Source of the DNA: a virus
Virus record (IMG/VR): IMGVR_UViG_3300047552_000880
Location: 1-64,000 of that record
Length of the DNA stretch: 64,000 bases
Direction: 5' to 3' (one strand)
In this document: positions 50,987 to 60,012 of the stretch, one piece after another
How positions within the stretch are numbered: position 1 is the stretch's first letter
Layout: each line of letters begins with the position of its first letter
Notes under the pieces: model-generated
Seen by the model: the letters and a program-made list of their open reading frames with translations, nothing else
The model's database searches: none
Told to the model about the DNA's origin: nothing
Position numbers and translations under genes: made by a program

Positions 50987-51547
50987 ATGCCATACATCAA
51001 TACAAAAACTAAAAAATATCCTCTCTCATTTCTTGACATTCAGCAAGAAAATCCAATGACAAGTTTCGATGCTACATCGATTCCTGCTGCTTATGCGTGG
51101 GTGTTCCCAACACCAACTCCGACATACGATTCTTTGCTGCAATATGTCGTTGAAGGTACTCCCAAGAAAACTACTGATAAGACATACGAACAGACTTGGC
51201 AAGTAGTTGATAAGTATACCACACAAGAAGAAATTGATGCAGCAATCGCAGCAAATGAAAAGTCTAAACTTGATGCAATGGTGCGCGAAGTAACTCAGAT
51301 GGTTCAGAATAAGCTAGATGATTTTGCCAAGTCAAGAAACTATGATTCTATTTTATCGGCAGCAACCTATGCAACATCAGCTATTCCTAAATTTCAACAG
51401 GAAGGTCAGGATGCCGTGAATGTACGCGATACCACATGGGCGTCTCTTTATAAGATTATGACCGATGTTATGACCGGTAAACGTGCTGTACCAACTATTG
51501 CCGATATTATGGCAGAGTTGCCTGTCATGGAATGGACAAATAAATAA
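50987..51547 (+). CDS. Tail-fibre associated protein, assembly-chaperone-like
   Basis: A 186-residue protein between two fibre genes. C-terminal block NVRDTTWASLYKIMTDVMTG then KRAVPTIADIMAELPVMEW resembles small phage proteins that follow fibre genes, in the DUF4376 or fibre-assembly group. The long helix SKLDAMVREVTQMVQNKLDD is central. Function is inferred from location only. The protein at 54300 has a similar position. Confidence 0.6.
   Translation: MPYINTKTKKYPLSFLDIQQENPMTSFDATSIPAAYAWVFPTPTPTYDSLLQYVVEGTPKKTTDKTYEQTWQVVDKYTTQEEIDAAIAANEKSKLDAMVREVTQMVQNKLDDFAKSRNYDSILSAATYATSAIPKFQQEGQDAVNVRDTTWASLYKIMTDVMTGKRAVPTIADIMAELPVMEWTNK
51539..51546 (+). promoter_or_regulatory. Late-type promoter element AATAAATA
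   Basis: AATAAATA at the stop of the preceding gene, about 22 bp before the fibre start at 51569, matches the T4-like late element used elsewhere in this window. Confidence 0.5.
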
Positions 51548-51568
51548 TAGATCAATATCGGGTAAGAC

Positions 51569-53143
51569 ATGGCAATCACACTATCACAATATCTTCAAGT
51601 CGGGGCTAATGGTCCAATTGGTATAACCGCTGGCGGCACGGGCGGCACAACTGCTGCTTCGGCTCGTGCTTCGCTAGGTGCGGCAGCGGCAGGTGCTAAC
51701 ACCGACATTACTTCATTGTCAAGTGGTGTTTGGGCACCTTTGTTGAAAGGGTCTGGGAGCACTTATTCTGCGGCAGGAACAAATTTAGCTACAGCCGCCC
51801 CTATTGTTTCAGATACTGTGGTAGTCACGAGTAGCAGCGCAAGTGCATATTGTTTAGCACTTCCTGCATTTACAGATGATTATAAGAGCCAAAAAATAAC
51901 AGTATATAATCAGACCGCGTTGCCAATAAATGTTTATGCACAGGGAACTGGAACTATAACCTTAACACATACAGGCACTGCCCCTTCATTTTATACGATT
52001 CCTGCGATGGCTTCTGCCGTTTTTGACAGTGGGATTAGTGGAGCGAATGACAATAGATGGATTGTATCGAGTGCACAAGTTACCGACCCATCCGCCTTGA
52101 CAGCCGCTGTTCCTGCCAATAAAGGTGGTACTGGTCAGGTTTCGTATACAGTTGGTGATATTCTCTATGCGTCAGGAACCACAACAATCAGTAAATTGAT
52201 TGCTGCATCAACTGGTTTTGCATTGATTTCAAATGGAGTCGGTGTTGCTCCTAGTTGGGGTAAAATTGATCTAACCACAACTGTTAGTGGTACTTTGCCG
52301 GTTGCGAATGGTGGCACTGGTGTTACCACATCAACTGGTTCTGGTAATAATGTTCTCAGTTCAAGTCCTACCTTAACAACTCCTATTTTATCAGCGGCAA
52401 CGAGTTCAACGGCAGGTGCTATTGGTTATAGTACCGGTGTTCTGACATATGGCGACGGGTCTTCAACCATATCAATTGCTAACTTGACAGGCACTCAGAC
52501 ATTTAGCAACAAAACATTAAGTACAGGATGCTCGTGGGCGGGTGGTTTGATTACTCCTACTTATGGCGGTACAGGTGCTAATTTATCTGGTGCTGCTGGT
52601 GGTGGGGTTGCTTACTTTTTTGGTGGACAAATTTCTGTTACTTCGGCGGGAACAGCGGGTCAGGTTCTTCAATCAAATGGTGCATCGGCTCCTAGTTGGG
52701 TAACAATCTCTGGCGGTGCAACGCTTTCGGATGATACCACAACCAATGCATCTTATTATCCTGTCTTTGCTACCGCAACATCAGGAACAATGTCTACTGC
52801 CAAGGTTGCATCAACGAAACTGAATTTTAACCCTTCTACGGGCACATTGTCAAGTACACAATTCAATGCCACATCGGATTCTGATGTTAAGACCAATGTA
52901 GTTGCCGCAGAAGGTATTGCTATTGTCAATCAATTGAATGGCGTTGAGTTTGACTGGAAAGATGGTACAGGTCATTCGGCAGGTGTAATTGCTCAGGATG
53001 TTGAAACTGTTTTGCCATTCTTGGTTCAGACTGATCCTATTCATGGAAAGAGCGTCAACTATCTTGGAATCATTGCGTATCTTATTCAGTCGGTCAAGGA
53101 ACTAGATGCACGAGTGAAAGAATTGGAGAAATTGAATGGCTAA
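51569..53143 (+). CDS. Tail fibre with C-terminal S74 self-cleaving chaperone
   Basis: A 524-residue fibre. Repeats include NKGGTGQVSYTVGDILYASG, VANGGTGVTTSTGSGNNVLS and TGTQTFSNKTLSTGCSWAGG. The last 95 residues are an S74 peptidase/intramolecular chaperone: SDSDVKTNVVAAEGIAIVNQ (Ser-Lys catalytic pair in SDxxVK), NGVEFDWKDGTGHSAGVIAQ and the coiled-coil end SVKELDARVKELEKLNG. S74 domains drive trimer folding and then cut themselves off. Expected mature fibre ends just before the SDSD motif. Confidence 0.88.
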   Translation: MAITLSQYLQVGANGPIGITAGGTGGTTAASARASLGAAAAGANTDITSLSSGVWAPLLKGSGSTYSAAGTNLATAAPIVSDTVVVTSSSASAYCLALPAFTDDYKSQKITVYNQTALPINVYAQGTGTITLTHTGTAPSFYTIPAMASAVFDSGISGANDNRWIVSSAQVTDPSALTAAVPANKGGTGQVSYTVGDILYASGTTTISKLIAASTGFALISNGVGVAPSWGKIDLTTTVSGTLPVANGGTGVTTSTGSGNNVLSSSPTLTTPILSAATSSTAGAIGYSTGVLTYGDGSSTISIANLTGTQTFSNKTLSTGCSWAGGLITPTYGGTGANLSGAAGGGVAYFFGGQISVTSAGTAGQVLQSNGASAPSWVTISGGATLSDDTTTNASYYPVFATATSGTMSTAKVASTKLNFNPSTGTLSSTQFNATSDSDVKTNVVAAEGIAIVNQLNGVEFDWKDGTGHSAGVIAQDVETVLPFLVQTDPIHGKSVNYLGIIAYLIQSVKELDARVKELEKLNG

Positions 53144-54290
53144 TTTTCTATATAGCGGAACCAGTGGAACGCTAGAGGAAAAATATGTTACGTTCGATGA
53201 AATGGGGTTTGATTCTCCATCTAATTCTGCTGGATCGTTATGGGGTTGGGGAGACAATACAGATGGTCAATTAGGTCTTAACAATGTGACAAATGTAAGT
53301 TCTCCTGTTCAGATCGGTTCATTGACTGACTGGAAACAGGTGTCGATGGGAGGATATCATACAACAGCAATCAAAACAGATGGCACTCTTTGGAGCTGTG
53401 GAAATAATTTATATGGTCAATTAGGACTCAATGACACGACTAAAAGAAGTTCACCCGTTCAAATAGGATCGTTGACTAATTGGAAATTAGTCAGTTGCGG
53501 AAGGTATCATACAACAGCAATTAAAACAGATGGCACGCTCTGGGTTTGGGGATATAACAACCAAGGACAATTAGGGCTTAACAATGTGACAAATATAAGT
53601 TCTCCTGTTCAAGTAGGTACAATGACTGACTGGAAAACATTGACTGGGAATTTGTATAATACGTTTTCTGTTAAGAACGATGGTTCATTGTGGGGTTGGG
53701 GCGGCAATATTTTCGGTCAATTAGGACTTAATGACTATATATATAGAAGTTCACCGGTTCAAATAGGATCGTTGACTAATTGGAAACAAGTATCTATGTC
53801 AAGTGTCTTCTCTGTTGCCGCAATAAAGACAGATGGTTCATTGTGGGGGTGGGGGACAAATACTAACGGTCAAATTGGCTTAGGTAATACAACAGAATAT
53901 TCTTCTCCTGTTCAAGTCGGAACGATGACTAACTGGAAAACATTGTCAACCGGTGGCGTTGCTAACGTTCTTGCTACAAAGACAGATGGTTCATTGTGGG
54001 CATGGGGTTATAACTATGGTGGTCTTGGTCTAGGTGATAGCCTTGCCAGAAGCTCTCCTATTCAAGTCGGATCATTGACTAATTGGAAATCTGTTTCTTG
54101 TAGTACTTCACAAGGTTCTTCCTTTGCTGTTAAAACAGATGGCACTCTCTGGGCTTTTGGGCAAAATGCCTCTAAAAATCTAGGACTCGGCGATAACGTC
54201 AGTAATTCTTCTCCTGTGCAAATCGGAACATCAACTGGATGGAAATCGGTTTCTACTGGATACACTTCTGCCATTGCAATCAAATACTAA
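53136..54290 (+). CDS. RCC1 beta-propeller fibre tip protein, paralogue 1
   Basis: A 384-residue protein of about seven RCC1 repeats of about 50 residues, each with SLWGWGDN or TLWSCGNN-like starts, GQLGLN, SSPVQIGSLTNWK and a TTAIKTDGT strand. Overlaps the S74 fibre gene by 8 bp. RCC1 propellers in phages are likely adhesins at fibre tips. Two more copies lie at 54931 and 58043. The short N-terminal region (FLYSGTSGTLEEKYVTFDEM) is not shared with them and may attach it to the fibre. Confidence 0.88.
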   Translation: MANFLYSGTSGTLEEKYVTFDEMGFDSPSNSAGSLWGWGDNTDGQLGLNNVTNVSSPVQIGSLTDWKQVSMGGYHTTAIKTDGTLWSCGNNLYGQLGLNDTTKRSSPVQIGSLTNWKLVSCGRYHTTAIKTDGTLWVWGYNNQGQLGLNNVTNISSPVQVGTMTDWKTLTGNLYNTFSVKNDGSLWGWGGNIFGQLGLNDYIYRSSPVQIGSLTNWKQVSMSSVFSVAAIKTDGSLWGWGTNTNGQIGLGNTTEYSSPVQVGTMTNWKTLSTGGVANVLATKTDGSLWAWGYNYGGLGLGDSLARSSPIQVGSLTNWKSVSCSTSQGSSFAVKTDGTLWAFGQNASKNLGLGDNVSNSSPVQIGTSTGWKSVSTGYTSAIAIKY

Positions 54291-54299
54291 AGAAAAAAT

Positions 54300-54941
54300 A
54301 TGTACGCACTAATTCATAACAATCAAATTCAAGTTGGTCCTCGTCAATGGTCATATTCTTTCTTCAAGGAATATCTGGTTGAAGAAGGATTGGATTTTTC
54401 GGCGCTAACTGTTCGTGAGCAACCAACAGGTATTCACACATCAACTTATAGAATTGTTCCTGTAACAATTACAAAACACGCGAACGTTGAACCCATTTAC
54501 GAACAACCTTCTGGTCCGTTTTGGACAATCTACGAAGATCGTGTTGAGGGTGAATACAAATCGGCTCCTGTTTCTATTGATGCAGTCAAATCTATTCTGA
54601 AGCAAAAAGCAGCAGAAGAAAGATATAAGAAAGAAACCTCAGGAACCAAGGCAATTATCAGTGTCGGAGAAGTTAATCTATATACTGATCGTGATACTCG
54701 CAAGACTTATCTAGAGGCGTTGCAATTGATTCCTGACGATGTTTCTACATTCAATTTCAAATTCAGTAATGGATTCTTTCCGGTCAATAAAGGCGATCTG
54801 ACTTTGATTGTTTCAACAATTGTTACTCATGTTCAGGCTGCATTTGATTGGGAAGCTGGTATTGTAGCTGCTATTGATTCTGCTACTACTATTGCTGAAT
54901 TGAAGGCAATTGTTATTGAGGAAAAGAAGAATGCCATCTAA
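54300..54941 (+). CDS. Tail-fibre associated protein (DUF4376-like)
   Basis: A 213-residue protein with an N-terminal IHNNQIQVGPRQWSYSFFKE, and a C-terminal domain YLEALQLIPDDVSTFNFKFS with QAAFDWEAGIVAAIDSATTI, which resembles the DUF4376 fibre-associated domain. It sits between two RCC1 propeller genes. Likely fibre assembly or attachment. Confidence 0.65.
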   Translation: MYALIHNNQIQVGPRQWSYSFFKEYLVEEGLDFSALTVREQPTGIHTSTYRIVPVTITKHANVEPIYEQPSGPFWTIYEDRVEGEYKSAPVSIDAVKSILKQKAAEERYKKETSGTKAIISVGEVNLYTDRDTRKTYLEALQLIPDDVSTFNFKFSNGFFPVNKGDLTLIVSTIVTHVQAAFDWEAGIVAAIDSATTIAELKAIVIEEKKNAI

Positions 54942-56133
54942 TTTGACTGGTTTCCGGGAGAATGGGGTTGATATCAGTGACCTTTATTTGAATGGCTCGG
55001 GTATCAATGGAACCGATGATCGTGGTCAGGTTTATGATTATTTGACTGATACTGGTAAGATAAATTATGAAACCGGTTCATTATGGAGTTGGGGTTGGAA
55101 TGCATACGGAAATTTAGGACTAAACGACATTATAGATAGAAGTTCTCCTGTTCAAGTCGGTTCATTAACTAATTGGAAACAAATAACATCTTCATCTTCT
55201 GCTGGTCATTACCTTTCTACCGCGATCAAAACAGACGGAACTCTTTGGAGTTGGGGCAAAAATCAATTTGGCGAATTGGGACTCAACGACACGACTAACC
55301 GAAACTCTCCTGTTCAAGTCGGTTCATTGACTAATTGGAAACAAGTGTCTACCGGGGGGTTTTTTTCTTTTGCGATCAAAACAGACGGAACTCTTTGGAG
55401 TTGGGGTAAGAACGATGTTGGTCAATTAGGACTCAATAACCAAACGAATATAAGCTCTCCTGTTCAAGTTGGTTCATTAACTAATTGGAAATTGGTTTCT
55501 TGTGGTGCATATCATCAATCGTTTATTGACAATTACGGGCAGTTGTGGAGTTGTGGAAATAATTTATACGGTCAATTAGGACTCAATAACCAAACGAATA
55601 TAAGCTCTCCTGTTCAAGTTGGTTCATTAACTAATTGGAAATTGGTTTCTTGTGGAGACAGACACACAACAGCAATCAAAACAGACGGAACTCTTTGGAG
55701 TTGGGGTTGGAATGCGGTTGGTCAATTAGGTCTTAATGACACGGCATATAGAAGTTCACCTGTTCAAGTCGGAACAATGGCTAACTGGAAATCGGTTTTT
55801 TCTGGTGAGTTTATAACATTTGCCACAAAGACAGACGGATCATTGTGGGGATGGGGATATAATCTATACGGTCAATTGGGACTCAATGACACTACCGACA
55901 GAAGCTCTCCTGTTCAAGTTGGTTCTTTAACTAATTGGAAATCTGTCGCTGCGGGGCAATCTGTTGTATATGTAAAAAATGACGGGACACTATGGAGTGC
56001 TGGTAATAATGCGCATGGTCAATTGGGGCTAGGTGATAATTCTCATAGAAGCTCTCCTGTTCAAGTTGGTTCGTTGACTAATTGGAAACTAATTTCAGGC
56101 GGTTCTATGGCGATAATTTCCACGAAAGGTTAA
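54931..56133 (+). CDS. RCC1 beta-propeller fibre tip protein, paralogue 2
   Basis: A 400-residue protein: an N-terminal NLTGFRENGVDISDLYLNGS region, then about seven RCC1 repeats (SLWSWGWNAYGNLGLNDI, TLWSWGKNQFGELGLNDT). Start 54931 is favoured by GAGGAAAAGAAG over the frame start at 54910. Two adjacent blades are identical over 86 bp at the DNA level (55420-55505 and 55570-55655, period 150 bp), which shows very recent duplication or conversion. Confidence 0.88.
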   Translation: MPSNLTGFRENGVDISDLYLNGSGINGTDDRGQVYDYLTDTGKINYETGSLWSWGWNAYGNLGLNDIIDRSSPVQVGSLTNWKQITSSSSAGHYLSTAIKTDGTLWSWGKNQFGELGLNDTTNRNSPVQVGSLTNWKQVSTGGFFSFAIKTDGTLWSWGKNDVGQLGLNNQTNISSPVQVGSLTNWKLVSCGAYHQSFIDNYGQLWSCGNNLYGQLGLNNQTNISSPVQVGSLTNWKLVSCGDRHTTAIKTDGTLWSWGWNAVGQLGLNDTAYRSSPVQVGTMANWKSVFSGEFITFATKTDGSLWGWGYNLYGQLGLNDTTDRSSPVQVGSLTNWKSVAAGQSVVYVKNDGTLWSAGNNAHGQLGLGDNSHRSSPVQVGSLTNWKLISGGSMAIISTKG

Positions 56134-56136
56134 ATA
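56129..56136 (+). promoter_or_regulatory. Late-type promoter element GTTAAATA
   Basis: GTTAAATACC overlaps the stop of the RCC1 gene, 27 bp before the methyltransferase-like start at 56164. The same TAAATACC appears at 59186-59193. Confidence 0.5.
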
Positions 56137-56163
56137 CCATCCCACAAACAAACAATTTTCATT

Positions 56164-56721
56164 ATGAAAAAACTGAATCTAGGATCGGGGTACAAAAGAT
56201 ACCCCGATTTTATTAACATCGATCAAGATCATCATTGTAATCCCGATATTGTAACTGATCTAGAATCCCCGAATTGTCTCTCCATGATACCCGATGATTC
56301 GGTCGAGATAATTCTTGCACATCACATTCTTGAACATATCGGAAGTAATTATATTCCGCTGCTCAAAGAATTATATCGAGTCGCCAAACACAAAGCAATT
56401 ATTGATATACGGGTTCCTCATCCGAATCATGAAATATTCTTGAATGACCCGACTCATAAAAGACCAATTACGGTTGAAGGTCTAAGATTGTTCTCAAAAC
56501 AATATAACCTACAAGAAATTCAAAGAGGCGGAAGTTCATCGACACTCGGAATCATGAATGACATTGATTTTGAGATTGTTCACTTTGATTACATTCATGA
56601 TCCATATTACGACAACATCAAGACAACTGCAACACCCGAGCAATTGGAAAGAATATTTCGTTCAGAAATAAATACGACTCTTGAAATTCACGTTGTTCTA
56701 ACTGTTATTAAAAATGTTTGA
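56164..56721 (+). CDS. SAM-dependent methyltransferase-like protein
   Basis: A 185-residue class I methyltransferase. KLNLGSGYKRYPDFINIDQD (residues 3-22) holds the SAM-binding GxGxxxx and acidic motif II; VTDLESPNCLSMIPDDSVEI and AHHILEHIGS (about 57-66) give motifs III-IV; YRVAKHKAIIDIRVPHPNH fits the later core. Phages of the cyanophage branch carry similar proteins close to tail-fibre genes. Substrate (protein, lipid or glycan) is unknown. Overlaps the next gene by 8 bp. Confidence 0.78.
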   Translation: MKKLNLGSGYKRYPDFINIDQDHHCNPDIVTDLESPNCLSMIPDDSVEIILAHHILEHIGSNYIPLLKELYRVAKHKAIIDIRVPHPNHEIFLNDPTHKRPITVEGLRLFSKQYNLQEIQRGGSSSTLGIMNDIDFEIVHFDYIHDPYYDNIKTTATPEQLERIFRSEINTTLEIHVVLTVIKNV

Positions 56722-58039
56722 TTACCAAAATTCATCTATTATGCAAGCCGCCTTTGCTGCAAAGAGCATTGGTAGATCGATGGACATGTATGCGCCATTG
56801 AAAACGATTGCTCAGTATATCTATGCAATCGATAAGCTAGACGAGATTGCCTATATTCAAAATGAATTGAAGGATTACGAGGGTTCAGTTGCGACTCTCA
56901 ACAAGATGGCATCCATTTCGATGAATAATCAGGAAAAATATTCGATTAGAGCCAATCTTGCGAAGATGTACAATCATCTGAATAAACCAGAAGAATCGCT
57001 TGCTGAGTCACAATTGAATGATATGGTGTCAAATGGTAATGACCTAGACACATGGATGGAAATGGCGTTCAGCTATTATCTGTTAGGTCAATATAATAAG
57101 TCCGAAGAAATGATGCGCAAGATTTCTTGTATTGATAATATCTCGGATGAATTAAGAGGTCGAGTTGAATACAACCTAGGCTCCTATGATATTGAGCATG
57201 GCGAGTTCAAGAAAGGAATTCGTGGCTTCATTGATGTTGGACATAAGATCGGTATTTGGCATCCGAAGGGCATTGATGGTGTTCCTACATGGAAGGGCGA
57301 AACCGATAAACAATTCATTGTCATTCATGGCGAAGGCGGTATCGGTGACGAATTGATCAACTTTCGTTTCACCAATAATATCAAGTCAATGGGATTGACT
57401 CCTATCTGGATTACTAATCACAAAGAACTGGTTCCTGTGTTTGAGCGCCATGACGTGAAGACGATAATGAATCATCAAATTGATAAAGAGAATTCGTATC
57501 AGATCAATGCAATGTACTTACCAATTGTACTAGACCTTGATGCAGATCAGTTATGGAGTGGCGCTTATTTGATTCCTTGTTCCGAACATGTTGCCAAGTG
57601 GCGTGATATATTACCGAGCGGTAGAAAGATCGGTGTCAAGTGGAGTGGCAATCCTGCCTATGAACAGGACCTACATCGAGGGCTGACAACCGATTTTATT
57701 GATGCATTGGAATTCGATGCAGTGAAGGTGAATCTTCAGATCGATGCGTTGAAGGATCATTATTTCTCGGTTCCAATAAATAGTATTGAAGACACATTGG
57801 CAATCTTATCGCTTGTTGATGTTACGGTTACTTCATGCACATCGGTTGCTCACATGGCAGGGGCAATTGGTTCAAAAGTTATTGTATGCCCTCCTATTGC
57901 TTGCTACTATGTATGGCTAGGGCGGAATGATGGATACAGTAACTGGTACGGCAAAAACACAATGGTGGTTCGACAGACGAAACACAATAATCGTGATGAT
58001 GTTTTGGTGAAGGTTAACGAATTACTGAGTAAGGTTTAA
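56714..58039 (+). CDS. TPR protein with a glycosyltransferase-like C-terminus
   Basis: A 441-residue protein. The first half is built of helices with TPR-like spacing (KTIAQYIYAIDKLDEIAYIQ, MEMAFSYYLLGQYNKSEEMM). The second half has HGEGGIGDELINFRFTNNIK, WITNHKELVPVF and GRKIGVKWSGNPAYEQDLHR, resembling the TPR/glycosyltransferase-9-like proteins in cyanophages. It could transfer a sugar to a fibre or surface component. No catalytic residue can be assigned with certainty. Coupled to the methyltransferase and followed by an RCC1 gene. Confidence 0.65.
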   Translation: MFDYQNSSIMQAAFAAKSIGRSMDMYAPLKTIAQYIYAIDKLDEIAYIQNELKDYEGSVATLNKMASISMNNQEKYSIRANLAKMYNHLNKPEESLAESQLNDMVSNGNDLDTWMEMAFSYYLLGQYNKSEEMMRKISCIDNISDELRGRVEYNLGSYDIEHGEFKKGIRGFIDVGHKIGIWHPKGIDGVPTWKGETDKQFIVIHGEGGIGDELINFRFTNNIKSMGLTPIWITNHKELVPVFERHDVKTIMNHQIDKENSYQINAMYLPIVLDLDADQLWSGAYLIPCSEHVAKWRDILPSGRKIGVKWSGNPAYEQDLHRGLTTDFIDALEFDAVKVNLQIDALKDHYFSVPINSIEDTLAILSLVDVTVTSCTSVAHMAGAIGSKVIVCPPIACYYVWLGRNDGYSNWYGKNTMVVRQTKHNNRDDVLVKVNELLSKV

Positions 58040-58042
58040 TAT

Positions 58043-59188
58043 ATGGCAAGCGGGTTTCAGATTAACGGAGTTGATACCGATACAATTTTTCTTAATCGTT
58101 CGGATACGATTTTGGATAGTGTTTCTGTGCCCGGTAAGTTGTGGAGTTGGGGGAAAAATTCATACTACGGTCAATTGGGACTCAATGACACTATCAACAG
58201 AAGCTCACCTGTTCAAGTTGGAGTATTGACTAATTGGAAACAAATCGGTGGCGGTAACGATTCCCTAATTGCAATTAAAACAGACGGTACACTTTGGAAT
58301 TGGGGTTATAATTCACATGGTCAATTAGGACTAGGGGATATTTCTCATAGAAGCTCTCCTGTTCAAGTCGGTACGTTGACTAATTGGAAACTAATTTCAC
58401 AACATGCATCTCAATATAGCAGAATATCAATCAAAACAGATGGAACTCTTTGGAGTTGGGGATATAATAATAACGGCGAGCTAGGGTTAAATGATGTAAA
58501 CCACAGAAGTTCTCCTGTTCAAGTTGGTTCATTGACTAACTGGAAATATATCAGTTCGGTTAATCACGCAATTGCGATTAAAACAGATGGAACTCTTTGG
58601 AGTTGGGGATATAATCCATATGGTCAATTAGGACTAGGGGATATTTCTCATAGAAGCTCTCCTGTTCAAGTCGGTACGTTGACTAATTGGAAATCGGTTT
58701 CTTGCGGTGCTAATCACAACGCAGTGATTAAAACAGATGGAACTCTTTGGAGTTGGGGGCAAAATACATACGGAAGTTTGGGTCTAAACGATACCTCGCC
58801 AAGAAGCTCTCCTGTTCAGGTTGGTTCATTGACTAATTGGAAATCAGTTTCTTGTGGAAACTACCATGTTCTTGCGATTAAAACAGATGGTACATTGTGG
58901 AGTTGGGGTATTAATGGCAACGGGCAATTGGGGCTAAATGACTTAACCTATAGAAGCTCTCCTGTTCAAGTCGGTACGTTGACTAATTGGAAATCGGTTT
59001 CTTGCGGTGATGCACATACTACCGCAATTAAAACAGATGGAACTCTTTGGAGTTGGGGAACGCACAACAATGGTCAATTAGGTCTTAATGGAACGACACA
59101 AGTAAGCTCTCCTGTTCAAGTTGGTTCATTGACTAATTGGAAATCTGTTGCAGGTAGTTTCAGAGCATCTTTAGCAATCTCATCATAA
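58043..59188 (+). CDS. RCC1 beta-propeller fibre tip protein, paralogue 3
   Basis: A 381-residue protein with an N-terminal FQINGVDTDTIFLNRSDTIL, similar to that of paralogue 2, and about seven RCC1 blades. Long DNA identities between blades are seen, for example near 58318-58390 and 58619-58691. A late-type element follows at 59184. The three propellers in one region suggest alternative or mixed receptor-binding tips. Confidence 0.88.
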   Translation: MASGFQINGVDTDTIFLNRSDTILDSVSVPGKLWSWGKNSYYGQLGLNDTINRSSPVQVGVLTNWKQIGGGNDSLIAIKTDGTLWNWGYNSHGQLGLGDISHRSSPVQVGTLTNWKLISQHASQYSRISIKTDGTLWSWGYNNNGELGLNDVNHRSSPVQVGSLTNWKYISSVNHAIAIKTDGTLWSWGYNPYGQLGLGDISHRSSPVQVGTLTNWKSVSCGANHNAVIKTDGTLWSWGQNTYGSLGLNDTSPRSSPVQVGSLTNWKSVSCGNYHVLAIKTDGTLWSWGINGNGQLGLNDLTYRSSPVQVGTLTNWKSVSCGDAHTTAIKTDGTLWSWGTHNNGQLGLNGTTQVSSPVQVGSLTNWKSVAGSFRASLAISS

Positions 59189-59191
59189 ATA
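59184..59191 (+). promoter_or_regulatory. Late-type promoter element CATAAATA
   Basis: CATAAATACC at the stop of the RCC1 gene, 28 bp before the first sulfotransferase start at 59219. Closest match in the window to the T4 late promoter TATAAATA. Confidence 0.55.
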
Positions 59192-59218
59192 CCAATCCAG
59201 CAATCTTTATTATTCAAA

Positions 59219-60010
59219 GTGAAACAATTTTTCTTTCTATCTGGTCTACCAAGATCGGGTTCAACTGTTCTTGCTAGTATCCTTAATCAGCATCCCGAGA
59301 TTCACGTAACGCCAACTTCTCCGTTACTTGATTTACTTTACCTCAATGAACAGAACTACCGATCAAATCCATCGGTAATCGCGAATCCAACTCATACCTC
59401 ATATGAGTCTATTTCAAAATCAATCATTGAAGGTACATGGAAGCACGTTAATAAACCAATCATCGTTGATAAACACAGAGCATGGGCAAGAAATATTCCT
59501 ACCATTCGACGTGTGTTTGAAACCGATCCAAAGGTTATTCTGACAGTTCGCTCGATTCCCGAGATTGTTGCCAGTTTCTTTACTCTCCTAAGAAAAACAA
59601 AACAATCGCCACATTACATTGATCAAATTCTATTACAAAGAAATGCACCGATCAATGATATGAACCGCGCATATATTCTGTGGCATGATTTTATTGCAAA
59701 TACCGTTGAATCGGCGTTGATCGGGTTCAAAACAAATCGAGCAAATATTCATCTGGTTGATTACAATGACTTGATACAATGTCCTGAAGAAGAACTGAAA
59801 AAGATATATCAGTTCCTTGCGCTTCCATCATATCAACATGATCTAAACAATATCGTTAATGATACCAATGACGATGATCTCGCGGCATGGGGAATCGAGA
59901 ATCTTCATCAAATACGCCCGGTATTGAAAAGAACATCATCAGATGCAAAAGAAATACTCGGTGATGTTTATCATGTCGTCAATTCATTGAATGCCGAGTT
60001 CTGGAGATAA
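59219..60010 (+). CDS. Sulfotransferase family protein 1
   Basis: A 263-residue protein. The PAPS-binding loop is SGLPRSGSTVLASILNQHPE (residues 8-27), and the 3'-phosphate site is ILTVRSIPEIVASF (about 111-124). The DDDLAAWGIENLHQIRPVLK end is shared with the next gene. Begins with GTG; no ATG lies before the binding loop and no strong ribosome site is seen. Sulfotransferases move sulfate from PAPS to a hydroxyl or amine of a sugar, lipid or protein. The acceptor is unknown. Confidence 0.82.
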   Translation: MKQFFFLSGLPRSGSTVLASILNQHPEIHVTPTSPLLDLLYLNEQNYRSNPSVIANPTHTSYESISKSIIEGTWKHVNKPIIVDKHRAWARNIPTIRRVFETDPKVILTVRSIPEIVASFFTLLRKTKQSPHYIDQILLQRNAPINDMNRAYILWHDFIANTVESALIGFKTNRANIHLVDYNDLIQCPEEELKKIYQFLALPSYQHDLNNIVNDTNDDDLAAWGIENLHQIRPVLKRTSSDAKEILGDVYHVVNSLNAEFWR

Positions 60011-60012
60011 TT

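Noticed and set aside
53136-59188. RCC1 genes as transfers from a eukaryote
   Set aside because: RCC1-type propellers are common in bacteria and phage fibres, and the base composition matches neighbouring genes, so no transfer from a eukaryote needs to be invoked.
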